A DNA stretch of 64,000 bases from Celeribacter baekdonensis (GTDB lineage Bacteria; Pseudomonadota; Alphaproteobacteria; Rhodobacterales; Rhodobacteraceae), in NCBI RefSeq assembly GCF_003047105.1, contig NZ_CP028473.1, positions 59,421 to 123,420 on the forward strand. The letters are read 5' to 3'. Below the pieces are notes generated by a model, which saw nothing but the letters and a program-made list of their open reading frames with translations, was not told the DNA's origin and searched no databases. Positions within the stretch are counted from its first letter, which is position 1; every line of letters begins with the position of its first letter. Below are positions 1 to 8,349 of this stretch, piece by piece. The translations under genes were made by a program, and so were the position numbers.

Positions 1-840
1 GATGCGCTGGATGCCCGGCGGCGGGATGAAGAGGCCGAGATGGGTGGCGGTGAGACAGGAGGCGAGATCGAACTCCGGGAGAGCGGTGCCGATCGAGAGG
101 GTGTTCTCGAGACCTTCGCCGACGATGAGATCGCTGCGAGGTGAGCCGGACCAGAAGCGGATGGCATGGCCATGAAGCTGCCCAAGGATCCGTTTTGGGC
201 TCTCGATCGCGGCCAACCCGCCGGTAGACGGGTCGAGATAGGTGCGCGCACATCCGGTGACCTGACCACGATTGTCGGTGATCTTCGCCAGCAGGGCAGG
301 GGCCCTTTGCGGCGGATCGGCGTCGTCCTCGCCCTGCCGCAGAAAGACCCGTGGGTGATAGCGGAGGGCAGGACCGAGCCGTGTGATCCCGCGACCTTGC
401 AGATAGGTGGCGGCCAAGGTGCCAAGCACCGGCTTGCCGGCGGCAAAGAGTTTGCGCGCCCGCGCGATACGTTTGTTCGTGGAAGCATCCGGACGCTCAG
501 CCTTTCGGGTGTCACGCAGAGCGGCAGGGCAGGGGGCCTCACCGAGGAAGGACCGGGCCTCCCTCAGCGTTTCCTTCAGCGTGACCGATCCAAGCCGTTC
601 CTTCAGCAGGTCGATCAGATCGCCATATTCACCCGTCGCGAAATCTTGCCAGGACCCAGCTTTACGACCACCCTGCGCTTGCAGCCGGATCGCGAGACTC
701 TGGCCCTTTGCGCCAGAGGTATCGCCGACCTGCCAATAGTTGCCCTGCTTACGCCCCTCGGGGAAATACTGTCGGCAGAAACTCTCGGCACGGTCTGCCA
801 GATCGGCCGAGAGGTCTGCGATACTGCGCCGCGCGTTCAT
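1..840 (-). CDS. DUF7146/toprim-domain plasmid primase-like protein (partial, cut by window start)
   Basis: The minus-strand frame is open from the ATG at 840 to the window edge (280 codons visible). The N-terminus contains a CRQYFPEGRKQGNYWQVGD stretch followed by GGRKAGSWQDFATGEYGDLI, the layout of the N-terminal zinc-finger-like region of phage/plasmid primases that lack the usual zinc ligands. The later IVGEGLENTLSIGTALPEF resembles the start of a toprim fold (VGEGLENTLS carries the conserved Glu). Proteins of this type (DUF7146 with C-terminal toprim) act in plasmid DNA replication or priming. The start codon overlaps the stop of the upstream helicase gene (ATGA at 837-840), so the two are translationally coupled. 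The C-terminal toprim motifs lie outside the window, so catalytic competence cannot be judged. Confidence 0.8.
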   Translation of the reverse strand, partial: MNARRSIADLSADLADRAESFCRQYFPEGRKQGNYWQVGDTSGAKGQSLAIRLQAQGGRKAGSWQDFATGEYGDLIDLLKERLGSVTLKETLREARSFLGEAPCPAALRDTRKAERPDASTNKRIARARKLFAAGKPVLGTLAATYLQGRGITRLGPALRYHPRVFLRQGEDDADPPQRAPALLAKITDNRGQVTGCARTYLDPSTGGLAAIESPKRILGQLHGHAIRFWSGSPRSDLIVGEGLENTLSIGTALPEFDLASCLTATHLGLFIPPPGIQRI

Positions 841-3800
841 GCGGCGGCCTCCGATGCGCTTGCGCCAACCGGATGTGCGGCAAGAACCCGTGCAAGAACG
901 TCAATGCCGTCCACCGGGATGAACATCCGCGTCTTCCATTGGATCACTTCGGTGAAGCAGCCCATGACCTTCAGACCGGGCAGGGCTGCACCCGACGCAC
1001 CGATCAGCTCGAGCCTAGGCTGACCCATGACCAGCGACCGGCGCAGCTGGTAGCCGCCAAGGAGGCTCAGGGTCGTTCGCGCCTCCATCACCGCGCCGAA
1101 CACCTCCTGCGGCGTCATCTCGATCTGACAATCGAGCCCGAGCCGCGCATAGACATTGAGAAGCTGCTCCTGGCTGACCAAGCGACCGATGGCGCGCTCC
1201 CCGTCCTCGGTCTGCAGGCGATAGATGCGCATGTTGTCGGCGGGCAGCCGGTCCCAGATTGGCAGGAGAAGGCCGCAGATCAGTGTGATCTTCGACGTGG
1301 TGAACTCCGGCACCGCGTCGACCTCGGCCCGCCAGAGCTGTTCGAACATCGCATCATTAATCTCTTCCCAGTGCGATTTCGAGAATTCGGAAAGTGCGAG
1401 GATCTCGGTCGCCAAGGGCCGCAGAAGCTTCACCCGCAGGATCGGCACGCCATCCTCATCCATGAAGGCCGGCGCCTTCACCATCAGGGCCGCGCGTTTG
1501 GAGGAGGTGTTCCAGCAGAGCGTCGCACCCTTCGTATCGGCGCAGATCGCTCTAACCCGGGGCAGGGTGAGCGGATCGTTGCGATCGGTGCGCTCCACGG
1601 TCAGCGCGGTTGCCGTTGCGCCCGTCGCCTCATGCTCGAAGATGACCTTGCGGTCGACGATCTCGAACTTCTCGGCGCGCAGGGTCTCAAGCCCGACGTC
1701 CAGCGTGCCTGCCTGGCGCGCATCTTCGATGATAGCCGAAAGAAACCCGCCGAAGGCCTCAAAGATTGCATCCTGCATGTCGATGCGGAGGGCCAGGCAG
1801 CGGTTCAGGAACTGCTGGATCGGCGGCAGGTTTTCTTTCATCGTACCATCCGCCTCATCGAGCGTCAGCCCGGTCATCTCCTGAAACTTCGCGTAGGAGC
1901 AGGCGTCGATCTTGCCCGCCCGCAGCTTGTAGAAGAACTGCCGCAGCGCCGCGCGCGCGTAGGGACTCTCGAGGTTGTCCTCTGCGCGGAACATGTTCTG
2001 CCCGCCGGTCTCGCGTTGCCCCTTGGTGATGGCCCCGAGCGTGTCGAGACGGCGGGCGATGGTGGAAAGAAACCGCTTCTCGCCTTTCACATTGGTCGCC
2101 ACCGGCCGGAACAGCGGCGGCTGCGCCTGGTTGGTACGATTGGTGCGCCCGAGCCCCTGGATCGCATTGTCGGCCTTCCAGCCGGGCTCCAGAAGGTAAT
2201 GCACCCGATGGCGCTGGTTCTTGGCCCCGAGATCGGCATGGTAGCTGCGCCCGGTGCCACCGGCATCGGAGAAGATCAGGATGCGCTTGGCATCATCCAT
2301 GAAGGCCTGGGTTTCGCCCAGATTGGAGGAGGCGGGGCGGTTCTCGACCTTGAGCCGTCCTTGCCGCGTTTTCACGATGCGCCGCTTGCGCCCCGTGACC
2401 TCGGCGACCGCCTCCCCGCCGAAATGCCAGAGGATCTGGTCGAGCGCGCCCTGCACCGGAGCGAGGGCACCCAGATGTTCGACAAGAGCGTCCCGCCGCC
2501 GCTCCGCCTCACGGCAGATAATCGGATTGCCGTCGCCATCGAGGGCAGAACGCGAGCGCAGATCGCCATTCTCGTCCGTATAGGGCTCAAAAAGCTGCGT
2601 CGGGAAGCTGTGCAACAGGTAGTCCATGATGTTCTCGCGCGGCGTAAAATCGACCTGCAGATCATCCCACTCGGAGGGCGGGATGTCTTCGAGGCGGCGC
2701 TCCATCACTGCCTCGCTGGTCGACACCACCTGGATCACCGCCGAATGACCCGCAGCCAGATCCGCCTCGATCGAACGGATCAGGGAGGGGCACTTCATAG
2801 CGGTGATGAGATGGTTGAAGAAGCGCTGTTTGTTGCTCTCGAAGGCTGAACGCGCGGCGGATTTAGCCTGGGCGTTCAGCGTGCCGGTCTCGGAGGATAT
2901 GCCCGAGGCCTGAAGCGCCGCCTCGAGGTTGTTGTGAATGATCTGATAGGCATCGGCGTAGCTGTCGTAGATCGCGACTTGGGCAGGCGTCAGCTCATGC
3001 ACCAGCATCTCGTATTCGACCCCGGCGTAAGAGAGGGACCGCGCCAGATAAAGCCCGAGCGCCTTCAGGTCGCGCGAGATAATCTCCATGGCGGCGATAC
3101 CCCCGGCTTCCATCGCGGCGACGAACTCTGCCCGCGTCACAAAGGGGAAATCCCCGGTGCCCCAGAGCCCGAGGCGGGAGGCATAGGCCAGATTGCCGAC
3201 AACCGTCGCACCAGTGGCCGAGACGTAAAGGACGCGTGCATCCGGAACCGCGTTCTGCAATGCAAGACCAGCGAGGCCTTGCTGGGAGGCGCGTCTGTCG
3301 CCGCGGTCGGACTTTTCGCCGGCGGCGTTCGCCATGGCGTGGCTTTCATCAAAAGCGATGACCCCGTCGAACCCCTCGCCAAGCCAGGACGTCACCTGGT
3401 CGAGGCGAGAGGCTTTGCCCTCGCGTGTCGCAGAGCGCAGCGTGGCATAGGTGACGAAAAGGATGCCTTCGGGAAGCCTGATGTCGCTCCCTTGGCGGAA
3501 TTTCGAGAGCGGCATGATATCGCTTTCGCGCCCGCCGAGCGCCACCCAGTCGCGGCGCGCATCCTCGATGAGCTTATCGCTTTTTGACACCCAGACTGCC
3601 CGGCGACACCCCTTCAGCCAATTGTCGAGGATGATACCCGCGACCTGCCGTCCCTTGCCACAACCCGTGCCATCGCCCAGGAACCAGCCTTTGCGCAGGC
3701 GAAAGGCACCTTCGTCGCCCTCGGCCGCGGCCATCAGCTGGCCTTCGATTTCGCCGCGCTTGAACCAGCCCTTCAAGTGCGTCTCATGGGCATTGCCTGC

Positions 3801-5234
3801 GTAGATGACACTTTCGAGCTGCGGCGCAGAGAGGAGACCGTCCTGGACGAGGCTCTTCGGCAGGAGCGGGCGGTAGCTCGGCACGGGCGGCGGCACCGAG
3901 GCCATGGCGGCGGATTGGACAAGTGCTGTCGGATGTTCCGCCGCGCCGTCGATCCGGATCGCCTGAAGGTCATAGGCCTCGTAAACCGTGTCTTGCAGCG
4001 CACCGTCTAGTTCGCTCCAGGCTTTCGCCAGGTAGTCGAGCGGGGCCGTCTCGATGTCGTCGAACGGATGCTTGGCCCGTTCCTCGGCGAGGGCACGGGT
4101 TTCCTTGAGGGCGGCATTGCGCAGGGCATGTAGGTTCTTTCGCGTCGGGCGGGACGGAATCGACAGGGCTGAACTGGTTGGGCAGGGCGGAGGGCTGCGG
4201 CGCTCCGGGCAGTGGGTCAGCACCGCGTTTAGAAGTTCACCCGTTGTCGCGCAGATCGGATGATAGGCGGTCTCGCTCTCGGTAGGTGCAGTTTCTCCGG
4301 CGCCAGTCGGGCGCTTGTCGATCACCGTCAGCCGCGTGTCGATGGTGGTGCCATGCCGAGCGAAGACCTTGCCGTCGATGGCAGCAGAAAACACCACATC
4401 GGCGCGCTGGCCGATCCGTTGAAACGTCGACTGGAAGGATTTCATGGAGGGGCGGAAGCTTTCGCCAGTGATGACAACAAGGCGCCCACCCGGCGCGAGG
4501 CGCGCCAAGGCGGACAGGACATGCTGGCTGGTGGCCTGCCGGAACCGACCCGCGACATGCTTCGCCGCGGAGAAGGGCGGGTTCATCACGATGACCGAGG
4601 GCGTGATGGACCGATCCAGCCGGTCGTCGATCGCCGCGGCGTCGTGATCCGAGACGACTGCACCGGGGAACAGAAGTCCCAGCAGGGCGCGGCGGGTCTC
4701 GGCAAGCTCATTCAGCGCCAGGCGAGCGTCCGCAATCCGGGCGAAAATCGCGAGCATGCCGGTGCCAGCTGACGGTTCAAGTACCAGGTCGCCGTCCTGA
4801 AACCCCGCCGCCTTCGCCACAGTGGCCGCGAGCGGCAAAGGCGTTGAGAATTGTTGCAGACGGACGCTGTCTTCGGAGCGCCGCGTGTGAGACGGGGCCA
4901 GAGCGGCGAGGCGCTCGATCATGGTGAGGAAAGCCTGTGGTGAGGCGGCCTGGCGCTGCATCAATGCGCCGTAGCGCGAAAGCATCAGGATCTGCGCAAC
5001 CTCGGCGGCCTCATAGGCGTCCTTCCAGACCCAAGCACCGCTGGTGTCGCTGGCGCCGAAGGCACCTTCCATGGCGGCGCGAAGGGCGGCGGCGTCGATG
5101 GACCTGCCCGCCTCGAACACAGGGACGAGGGTTCTCGCAGTCTGGATCAGGTTGTGGGCGAAGCACGAGGCTTCCGGGCGGGCAGGGGCCTCAGGCTCAG
5201 GCACAAGCGGGACAGAATGGGGGTGAGCGTTCAT
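837..5234 (-). CDS. Strawberry-notch-like helicase fused to N-terminal N6-adenine-methylase-like domain
   Basis: A 1465-aa protein if translation starts at ATG 5234 (MNAHPHSVP), which has GGAG 8 nt upstream; the frame extends 15 codons further but without a ribosome site. Residues about 150-230 carry a SAM-dependent methylase signature, EPSAGTG (motif I) and NPPF (motif IV). Around residues 521-528 is a P-loop variant (GTGCGKGR), near 630 a DESH box, then VSATGATV (motif III) and, far downstream, GLGRTNRTNQ (motif VI), which together define an SF2 helicase of the strawberry-notch type. Such giant methylase-helicases are common on alphaproteobacterial plasmids and phages; proposed roles include protecting incoming DNA or remodelling it, but the function is not established. 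It is the first gene of a pair coupled to the primase-like gene. Confidence 0.88.
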   Translation of the reverse strand: MNAHPHSVPLVPEPEAPARPEASCFAHNLIQTARTLVPVFEAGRSIDAAALRAAMEGAFGASDTSGAWVWKDAYEAAEVAQILMLSRYGALMQRQAASPQAFLTMIERLAALAPSHTRRSEDSVRLQQFSTPLPLAATVAKAAGFQDGDLVLEPSAGTGMLAIFARIADARLALNELAETRRALLGLLFPGAVVSDHDAAAIDDRLDRSITPSVIVMNPPFSAAKHVAGRFRQATSQHVLSALARLAPGGRLVVITGESFRPSMKSFQSTFQRIGQRADVVFSAAIDGKVFARHGTTIDTRLTVIDKRPTGAGETAPTESETAYHPICATTGELLNAVLTHCPERRSPPPCPTSSALSIPSRPTRKNLHALRNAALKETRALAEERAKHPFDDIETAPLDYLAKAWSELDGALQDTVYEAYDLQAIRIDGAAEHPTALVQSAAMASVPPPVPSYRPLLPKSLVQDGLLSAPQLESVIYAGNAHETHLKGWFKRGEIEGQLMAAAEGDEGAFRLRKGWFLGDGTGCGKGRQVAGIILDNWLKGCRRAVWVSKSDKLIEDARRDWVALGGRESDIMPLSKFRQGSDIRLPEGILFVTYATLRSATREGKASRLDQVTSWLGEGFDGVIAFDESHAMANAAGEKSDRGDRRASQQGLAGLALQNAVPDARVLYVSATGATVVGNLAYASRLGLWGTGDFPFVTRAEFVAAMEAGGIAAMEIISRDLKALGLYLARSLSYAGVEYEMLVHELTPAQVAIYDSYADAYQIIHNNLEAALQASGISSETGTLNAQAKSAARSAFESNKQRFFNHLITAMKCPSLIRSIEADLAAGHSAVIQVVSTSEAVMERRLEDIPPSEWDDLQVDFTPRENIMDYLLHSFPTQLFEPYTDENGDLRSRSALDGDGNPIICREAERRRDALVEHLGALAPVQGALDQILWHFGGEAVAEVTGRKRRIVKTRQGRLKVENRPASSNLGETQAFMDDAKRILIFSDAGGTGRSYHADLGAKNQRHRVHYLLEPGWKADNAIQGLGRTNRTNQAQPPLFRPVATNVKGEKRFLSTIARRLDTLGAITKGQRETGGQNMFRAEDNLESPYARAALRQFFYKLRAGKIDACSYAKFQEMTGLTLDEADGTMKENLPPIQQFLNRCLALRIDMQDAIFEAFGGFLSAIIEDARQAGTLDVGLETLRAEKFEIVDRKVIFEHEATGATATALTVERTDRNDPLTLPRVRAICADTKGATLCWNTSSKRAALMVKAPAFMDEDGVPILRVKLLRPLATEILALSEFSKSHWEEINDAMFEQLWRAEVDAVPEFTTSKITLICGLLLPIWDRLPADNMRIYRLQTEDGERAIGRLVSQEQLLNVYARLGLDCQIEMTPQEVFGAVMEARTTLSLLGGYQLRRSLVMGQPRLELIGASGAALPGLKVMGCFTEVIQWKTRMFIPVDGIDVLARVLAAHPVGASASEAAA

Positions 5235-5748
5235 CGGCAATCTCCGGGGTTGAGGGTTGGCCCCAAGCCCCGCGCGCACTCTCTCACCCGGGAGGGGTCA
5301 CCCCTCCCGCCCTGTCTCTCGCTCTTTCATGGGATTGCTGATCTCCGTTCAGATAGCGGAAACTTATCCCCAAAAACTGGGGATGGGTCTGTGGGCGCTG
5401 TCGCAGAAGTCCTTGTCAGCTTGGCGCAGTACCAGCTCGCCTAAGTTTTGGGCGGTTGGCGGCCTGCGCATCCGAAACAGGTCCGTCGTCGACCGATTGG
5501 CGGCAGTAGGCACCCGGACAACCTTCAGGAAGAGCTTTGAAAAAGAGAAAGGCGGCATCCGGGAGGAGGTGGATGCCGCCGATTATTCCGGATCGGTTCA
5601 GGGAGGAGGAGAGAACCGATCACAACTTCAAGATAGTGGCTATGCTGCAGCCGCACAATAGGCAGGCCATGATATTTCTGCATTGCAGCAATGCGAGGCC
5701 GATTGGGATTGCCGCAAGAAAGGGAGCGTATGCCACCTGTGCCGGTTC
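5235..5748. other. Gene-free interval upstream of the helicase
   Basis: About 510 bp with no convincing reading frame. It should hold the promoter of the helicase/primase operon. The only structure I can see is the strong hairpin at 5551-5580, listed separately. Confidence 0.6.
5551..5580 (-). terminator. Rho-independent terminator-like hairpin
   Basis: Perfect 10-bp stem GGCGGCATCC / GGATGCCGCC with a 10-nt loop. Read on the minus strand it is followed by TTTCTCTTTTTC, a good T-rich tail. It lies about 170 bp downstream of the 211-aa gene that ends at 5749, so it probably ends the small-gene transcripts before the helicase gene. Confidence 0.7.
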
Positions 5749-6384
5749 CTAAGGGTGAGCCCGCGCTTGAGCGGCAGCGGACTCGCGTGTTTGACTCGGT
5801 AACGGTGCTGGCACCGCCCGGCGCGACTCGAGCAGACAGTCCAGCTCATAGTCGCCGACAAACCCCCAGCAGGCGTCGACCTCCTCGCCGTCCCACTCGA
5901 TGACATAGCCATAGACTCGCCCGCCGAGATAGGCGTCGTAGCTGACAATTTCGCCGCGCAGGATGCCTTCAGCTTTTGCGCGCAGAGCCTTGGTTACGCG
6001 TTTTGCGCCGAACTCCGTCCGGACCGCCTCGAGCGTCACATAGACATAGCCGACCTGACCGGAATCCCACGGGCAGTGGAAGCCGATGGTGTTCATCGCG
6101 AGGCCGGAATGGTCATAGAGGAACACTGGCAGAATGACCGCCTTGCGCTCGGCGCGCTCAAGCAGCTGGTCCATTGAGAGGTCGCTCTGCTCCGAAACAC
6201 CGGCGAGATCGCGCAGGAACGCCTCGGGGCTGTCGAAGGGGTGGCTGTCGCCAAGCCGGTATCTGCGGTGCCAGCAGATCAGTGTTCCGAGGTTGCACCA
6301 CTCCCGTGGGCTTTCTGCGTCCGGGTCGTGGTAGATCTTGATGGTGTGGCCTTGGTAGGTCTCCTCGTAGACGGGGTTGTGCAT
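5749..6384 (-). CDS. Conserved plasmid hypothetical protein (211 aa)
   Basis: Starts at ATG 6384 with an AAAGGA ribosome site 8 nt upstream. The N-terminal half (YQGHTIKIYHDPDAESPREW, then CNLGTLICWHRRYRLGD) is a pattern I recognise from uncharacterised proteins of plasmids and phages; no catalytic motif is visible. The middle is rich in aromatic residues and the last 25 residues are Ala/Arg/Pro-rich and probably disordered. It is the last gene of a run of five small minus-strand genes sitting between parB and the helicase, a set that travels together on Rhodobacteraceae plasmids. Function unknown; roles in anti-restriction or plasmid establishment are only guesses from position. Confidence 0.75.
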   Translation of the reverse strand: MHNPVYEETYQGHTIKIYHDPDAESPREWCNLGTLICWHRRYRLGDSHPFDSPEAFLRDLAGVSEQSDLSMDQLLERAERKAVILPVFLYDHSGLAMNTIGFHCPWDSGQVGYVYVTLEAVRTEFGAKRVTKALRAKAEGILRGEIVSYDAYLGGRVYGYVIEWDGEEVDACWGFVGDYELDCLLESRRAVPAPLPSQTRESAAAQARAHP

Positions 6385-6489
6385 ATTGATGTCCTTTCTT
6401 GAAACGCATTCGACCCGCCCGGCCGGTAGTGGCTCAAGCGGGTCGATCAGGGGGTTTTCCGAGGGGCAATGGCTTCACTGCCCCATGGC

Positions 6490-6966
6490 TCAGGCGGCGG
6501 CGCGGTTCTCCCGATGCTGGACGTGCTCGACCGAGACCTTCAGCAACCAATCTTCGAAACCGAGAATGGTCTGGTGATTGGAAACCGCCGCGACCCAAAC
6601 TGCGCGCGGATCGCTGCCGATCTGCGTCGGATCGTTGTCGATCCGGCCATTGGCCATCCACGGTTCGGGTTGTATGCGTCCGAGCCAGTCAGCCAGCGAC
6701 GGGATGCGCCCCTGGCAGTCTTCGCGCACATGCTGCTCGACGATCCAACGGATCGGGACGACCCGGCCCGCGCTGTTGGTCAGGAAGTGTCCAAACAATC
6801 GCTCAGCTTCGAAGATCCCGAGCGTGTGGTGCCGATGTGCACGATGCGTAAAGATCGCGAGGTGCTCTTTGGACGAGTCAAACCAGTCATGCACATGCTG
6901 GTAATCATCTGGAACGCCGCCGAACTTTCGGGCCGAGCTTTCGGCGTGATGGAGGGGATGTGCCAT
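6490..6966 (-). CDS. DUF6915-like plasmid protein (158 aa)
   Basis: The start was placed at ATG 6966 (MAHPLHHAESSARKFGG) because a GAGGGG site precedes it; the frame is open for 20 further codons upstream, which overlap the neighbouring gene. Histidine-rich start, then DWFDSSKEHLAIFTHRAHRH and a central R-x-V-P-x-R-W-I-V-E-Q-H-V segment. I assign it to the DUF6915 family from memory of the HPLxHAxSSxRKFGG opening. The spaced histidines and acidic residues could bind metal, but no activity is known. It lies one base after the stop of the next gene upstream, so it is cotranscribed and probably coupled. Confidence 0.72.
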   Translation of the reverse strand: MAHPLHHAESSARKFGGVPDDYQHVHDWFDSSKEHLAIFTHRAHRHHTLGIFEAERLFGHFLTNSAGRVVPIRWIVEQHVREDCQGRIPSLADWLGRIQPEPWMANGRIDNDPTQIGSDPRAVWVAAVSNHQTILGFEDWLLKVSVEHVQHRENRAAA

Positions 6967-6967
6967 G

Positions 6968-7351
6968 TCAGAGCCCCTCGTGTTCGGTGGTCTCAGACTC
7001 GATATAGCGGTTCGAGTGGCTGACATCGATCTTGTCCGCCTCGAGCGACCAGGTCAGTTCGCCGTAGCCGCCCTCGTTGTTCTCGAAGCCTGGGCTCAGC
7101 GCATAGGCAAAATCCCAACCGAAGTCTTCGACCCGGCGCCGCAACTCGTCCGTCAGGGTGACCGTGTCAGGGGCCACGACGACATCCTCAACATTGCCGG
7201 AATCGCCGTAGCCTTCGTATTGCACCTCGATGTTCATTATGCCGAGGGCGCGCAGTTCGATAAGAAGTGCCGCGCGGGTCTCAACCCGATGTTCGGCAGC
7301 ACGTCTCTGGGAGTCGAGCATCTGCGCGTAGAAATCACTCACTTGTGTCAT
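6968..7351 (-). CDS. DUF6878-like plasmid protein (127 aa)
   Basis: Start chosen at ATG 7351 (MTQVSDFYAQMLDS); the longer frame reaches 7411 but the upstream part is low-complexity leader sequence. The body contains QYEGYGDSGNVEDVVV and, near the C-terminus, ENNEGGYGELTW, both typical of the DUF6878 family found beside ParB and DUF3768 genes on alphaproteobacterial plasmids. Acidic overall, no membrane segment, no signal peptide. Its stop is followed after one base by the start of the DUF6915-like gene. Function unknown; an acidic DNA-mimic role is possible but not shown. Confidence 0.75.
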   Translation of the reverse strand: MTQVSDFYAQMLDSQRRAAEHRVETRAALLIELRALGIMNIEVQYEGYGDSGNVEDVVVAPDTVTLTDELRRRVEDFGWDFAYALSPGFENNEGGYGELTWSLEADKIDVSHSNRYIESETTEHEGL

Positions 7352-7429
7352 GTCTTTGGTCCTTTGGAACTGAGGGAAGGGGAGGGCGACCGTTGCACAA
7401 GGCCGCCCCAAAGGTTTCCGAAGGGGGCC

Positions 7430-7726
7430 TCAGGCCGCAGCATCGCCGCGGTTTTCAGCGGTCCGGTCAACCAGGTTGAAATAGAGGTTCTCCGTCGCGC
7501 GCTTGAAACCCGGTGGTTTGCGCGGGGCGAGGCAGCGCACCGAAGCGCTGCAACTCTCGCCATGCTCCATCGCGAACTGCGTTACCTTTTCGATCAGGTC
7601 ATCCATGCCAGCGGCCTGGATACGCTTTTCGGGGTAGCTCCCCAGCATCTGGAACTGGGTGACAACGAAGGCGCCGTCACGATGCGCCGGATAGAGGGTG
7701 ATCTGGTAGTCGAGTGTCTTGGCCAT
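7430..7726 (-). CDS. Hypothetical plasmid protein (98 aa)
   Basis: ATG start at 7726, in the same orientation and codon style as its neighbours. The sequence opens MAKTLDYQITLYPAHRDGAF and includes two cysteines in a GESCSASVRCLAP segment; no known motif is visible. It is separated from the flanking genes by about 80-120 bp that contain small GC-rich hairpins. Likely real because it has a clean frame and sits inside a conserved plasmid gene run, but nothing in the sequence shows its job. Confidence 0.62.
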   Translation of the reverse strand: MAKTLDYQITLYPAHRDGAFVVTQFQMLGSYPEKRIQAAGMDDLIEKVTQFAMEHGESCSASVRCLAPRKPPGFKRATENLYFNLVDRTAENRGDAAA

Positions 7727-7792
7727 CTCTGGTCTCCTGCAGCAGGCCGAACGCGATCATCGCGCCCCTTGGAACCCGCCAGCCCGAAAGGA

Positions 7793-7819
7793 CCGCCCTT
7801 TGTGCAAGGGCGATCCGTG
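7793..7819 (-). terminator. Intergenic hairpin in the small-gene run
   Basis: CGCCCTT and AAGGGCG form a 7-bp stem around TGTGC within the gap between the DUF3768 gene and the 98-aa gene. Similar GC hairpins occur near 8285-8315. They probably act as weak terminators or transcript stabilisers between successive plasmid genes. Confidence 0.4.
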
Positions 7820-7842
7820 GCGATGTCGGTGAAACGGAGTCG

Positions 7843-8223
7843 TCAGTATTCCGACGGCAGAAGCAGGGTCAGGACCCGGCGCGTTTGCAAAGGGTCAGAA
7901 GGCTCGGGCGAGCCATATTGGTAGTCGACGTCGTACAAATCGACCTTGAACCAGACGGTTGTACCATCGAGGTCGATGACGCCCATCTCGTGCCAGCCCT
8001 GCGGATCAATGTCGGCATTGAACCCCTCGAAGACGGCGACACGGAGGGTCAATTCCAGTTGCGCGTCGAGCCCAAGCGCCGCGACGCCGCGTGTCATCAC
8101 GAACTGGCCCTGCGGGGCATCGGCGACGGGAGGATTGCCGAGGATGGAGTGGCGAAACGCATCGTTTTGCGCGGCGATCAGTACGGCTTCCTGAACGGAA
8201 TCGAGATCGAGTGTGGCGGTCAT
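7843..8223 (-). CDS. DUF3768 domain protein (126 aa)
   Basis: Start placed at ATG 8223 (MTATLDLDS) with GGAG 6 nt upstream; an alternative ATG 48 nt earlier lacks a ribosome site. The order of blocks fits DUF3768: QNDAFRHSI near the N-terminus, a central TRGVAAL, then FNADIDPQGWHEMGVIDLDG and WFKVDLYD near the C-terminus. DUF3768 proteins are small soluble proteins found almost only on alphaproteobacterial plasmids and islands, of unknown function. Same strand and spacing as the rest of the run downstream of parB. Confidence 0.82.
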   Translation of the reverse strand: MTATLDLDSVQEAVLIAAQNDAFRHSILGNPPVADAPQGQFVMTRGVAALGLDAQLELTLRVAVFEGFNADIDPQGWHEMGVIDLDGTTVWFKVDLYDVDYQYGSPEPSDPLQTRRVLTLLLPSEY

Positions 8224-8349
8224 GGGGTGTCTCCGGGACAGGCCAGCCGATCCGATATCGGCTGTAGGCAACCCGTCAGGCGGAAAGGGCCGCCCTCAAG
8301 GTGAGGACGGCCCAAGGCTCATGTGGTAATCAGATCGTTGTTCGCTTCG

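Noticed and set aside
708..2849. Long plus-strand ORF (713 aa) opposite the helicase gene
   Set aside because: Antisense to a gene with clear methylase and helicase motifs; long antisense frames are expected in GC-rich DNA. The translation is low-complexity, Arg/His/Gly-rich.
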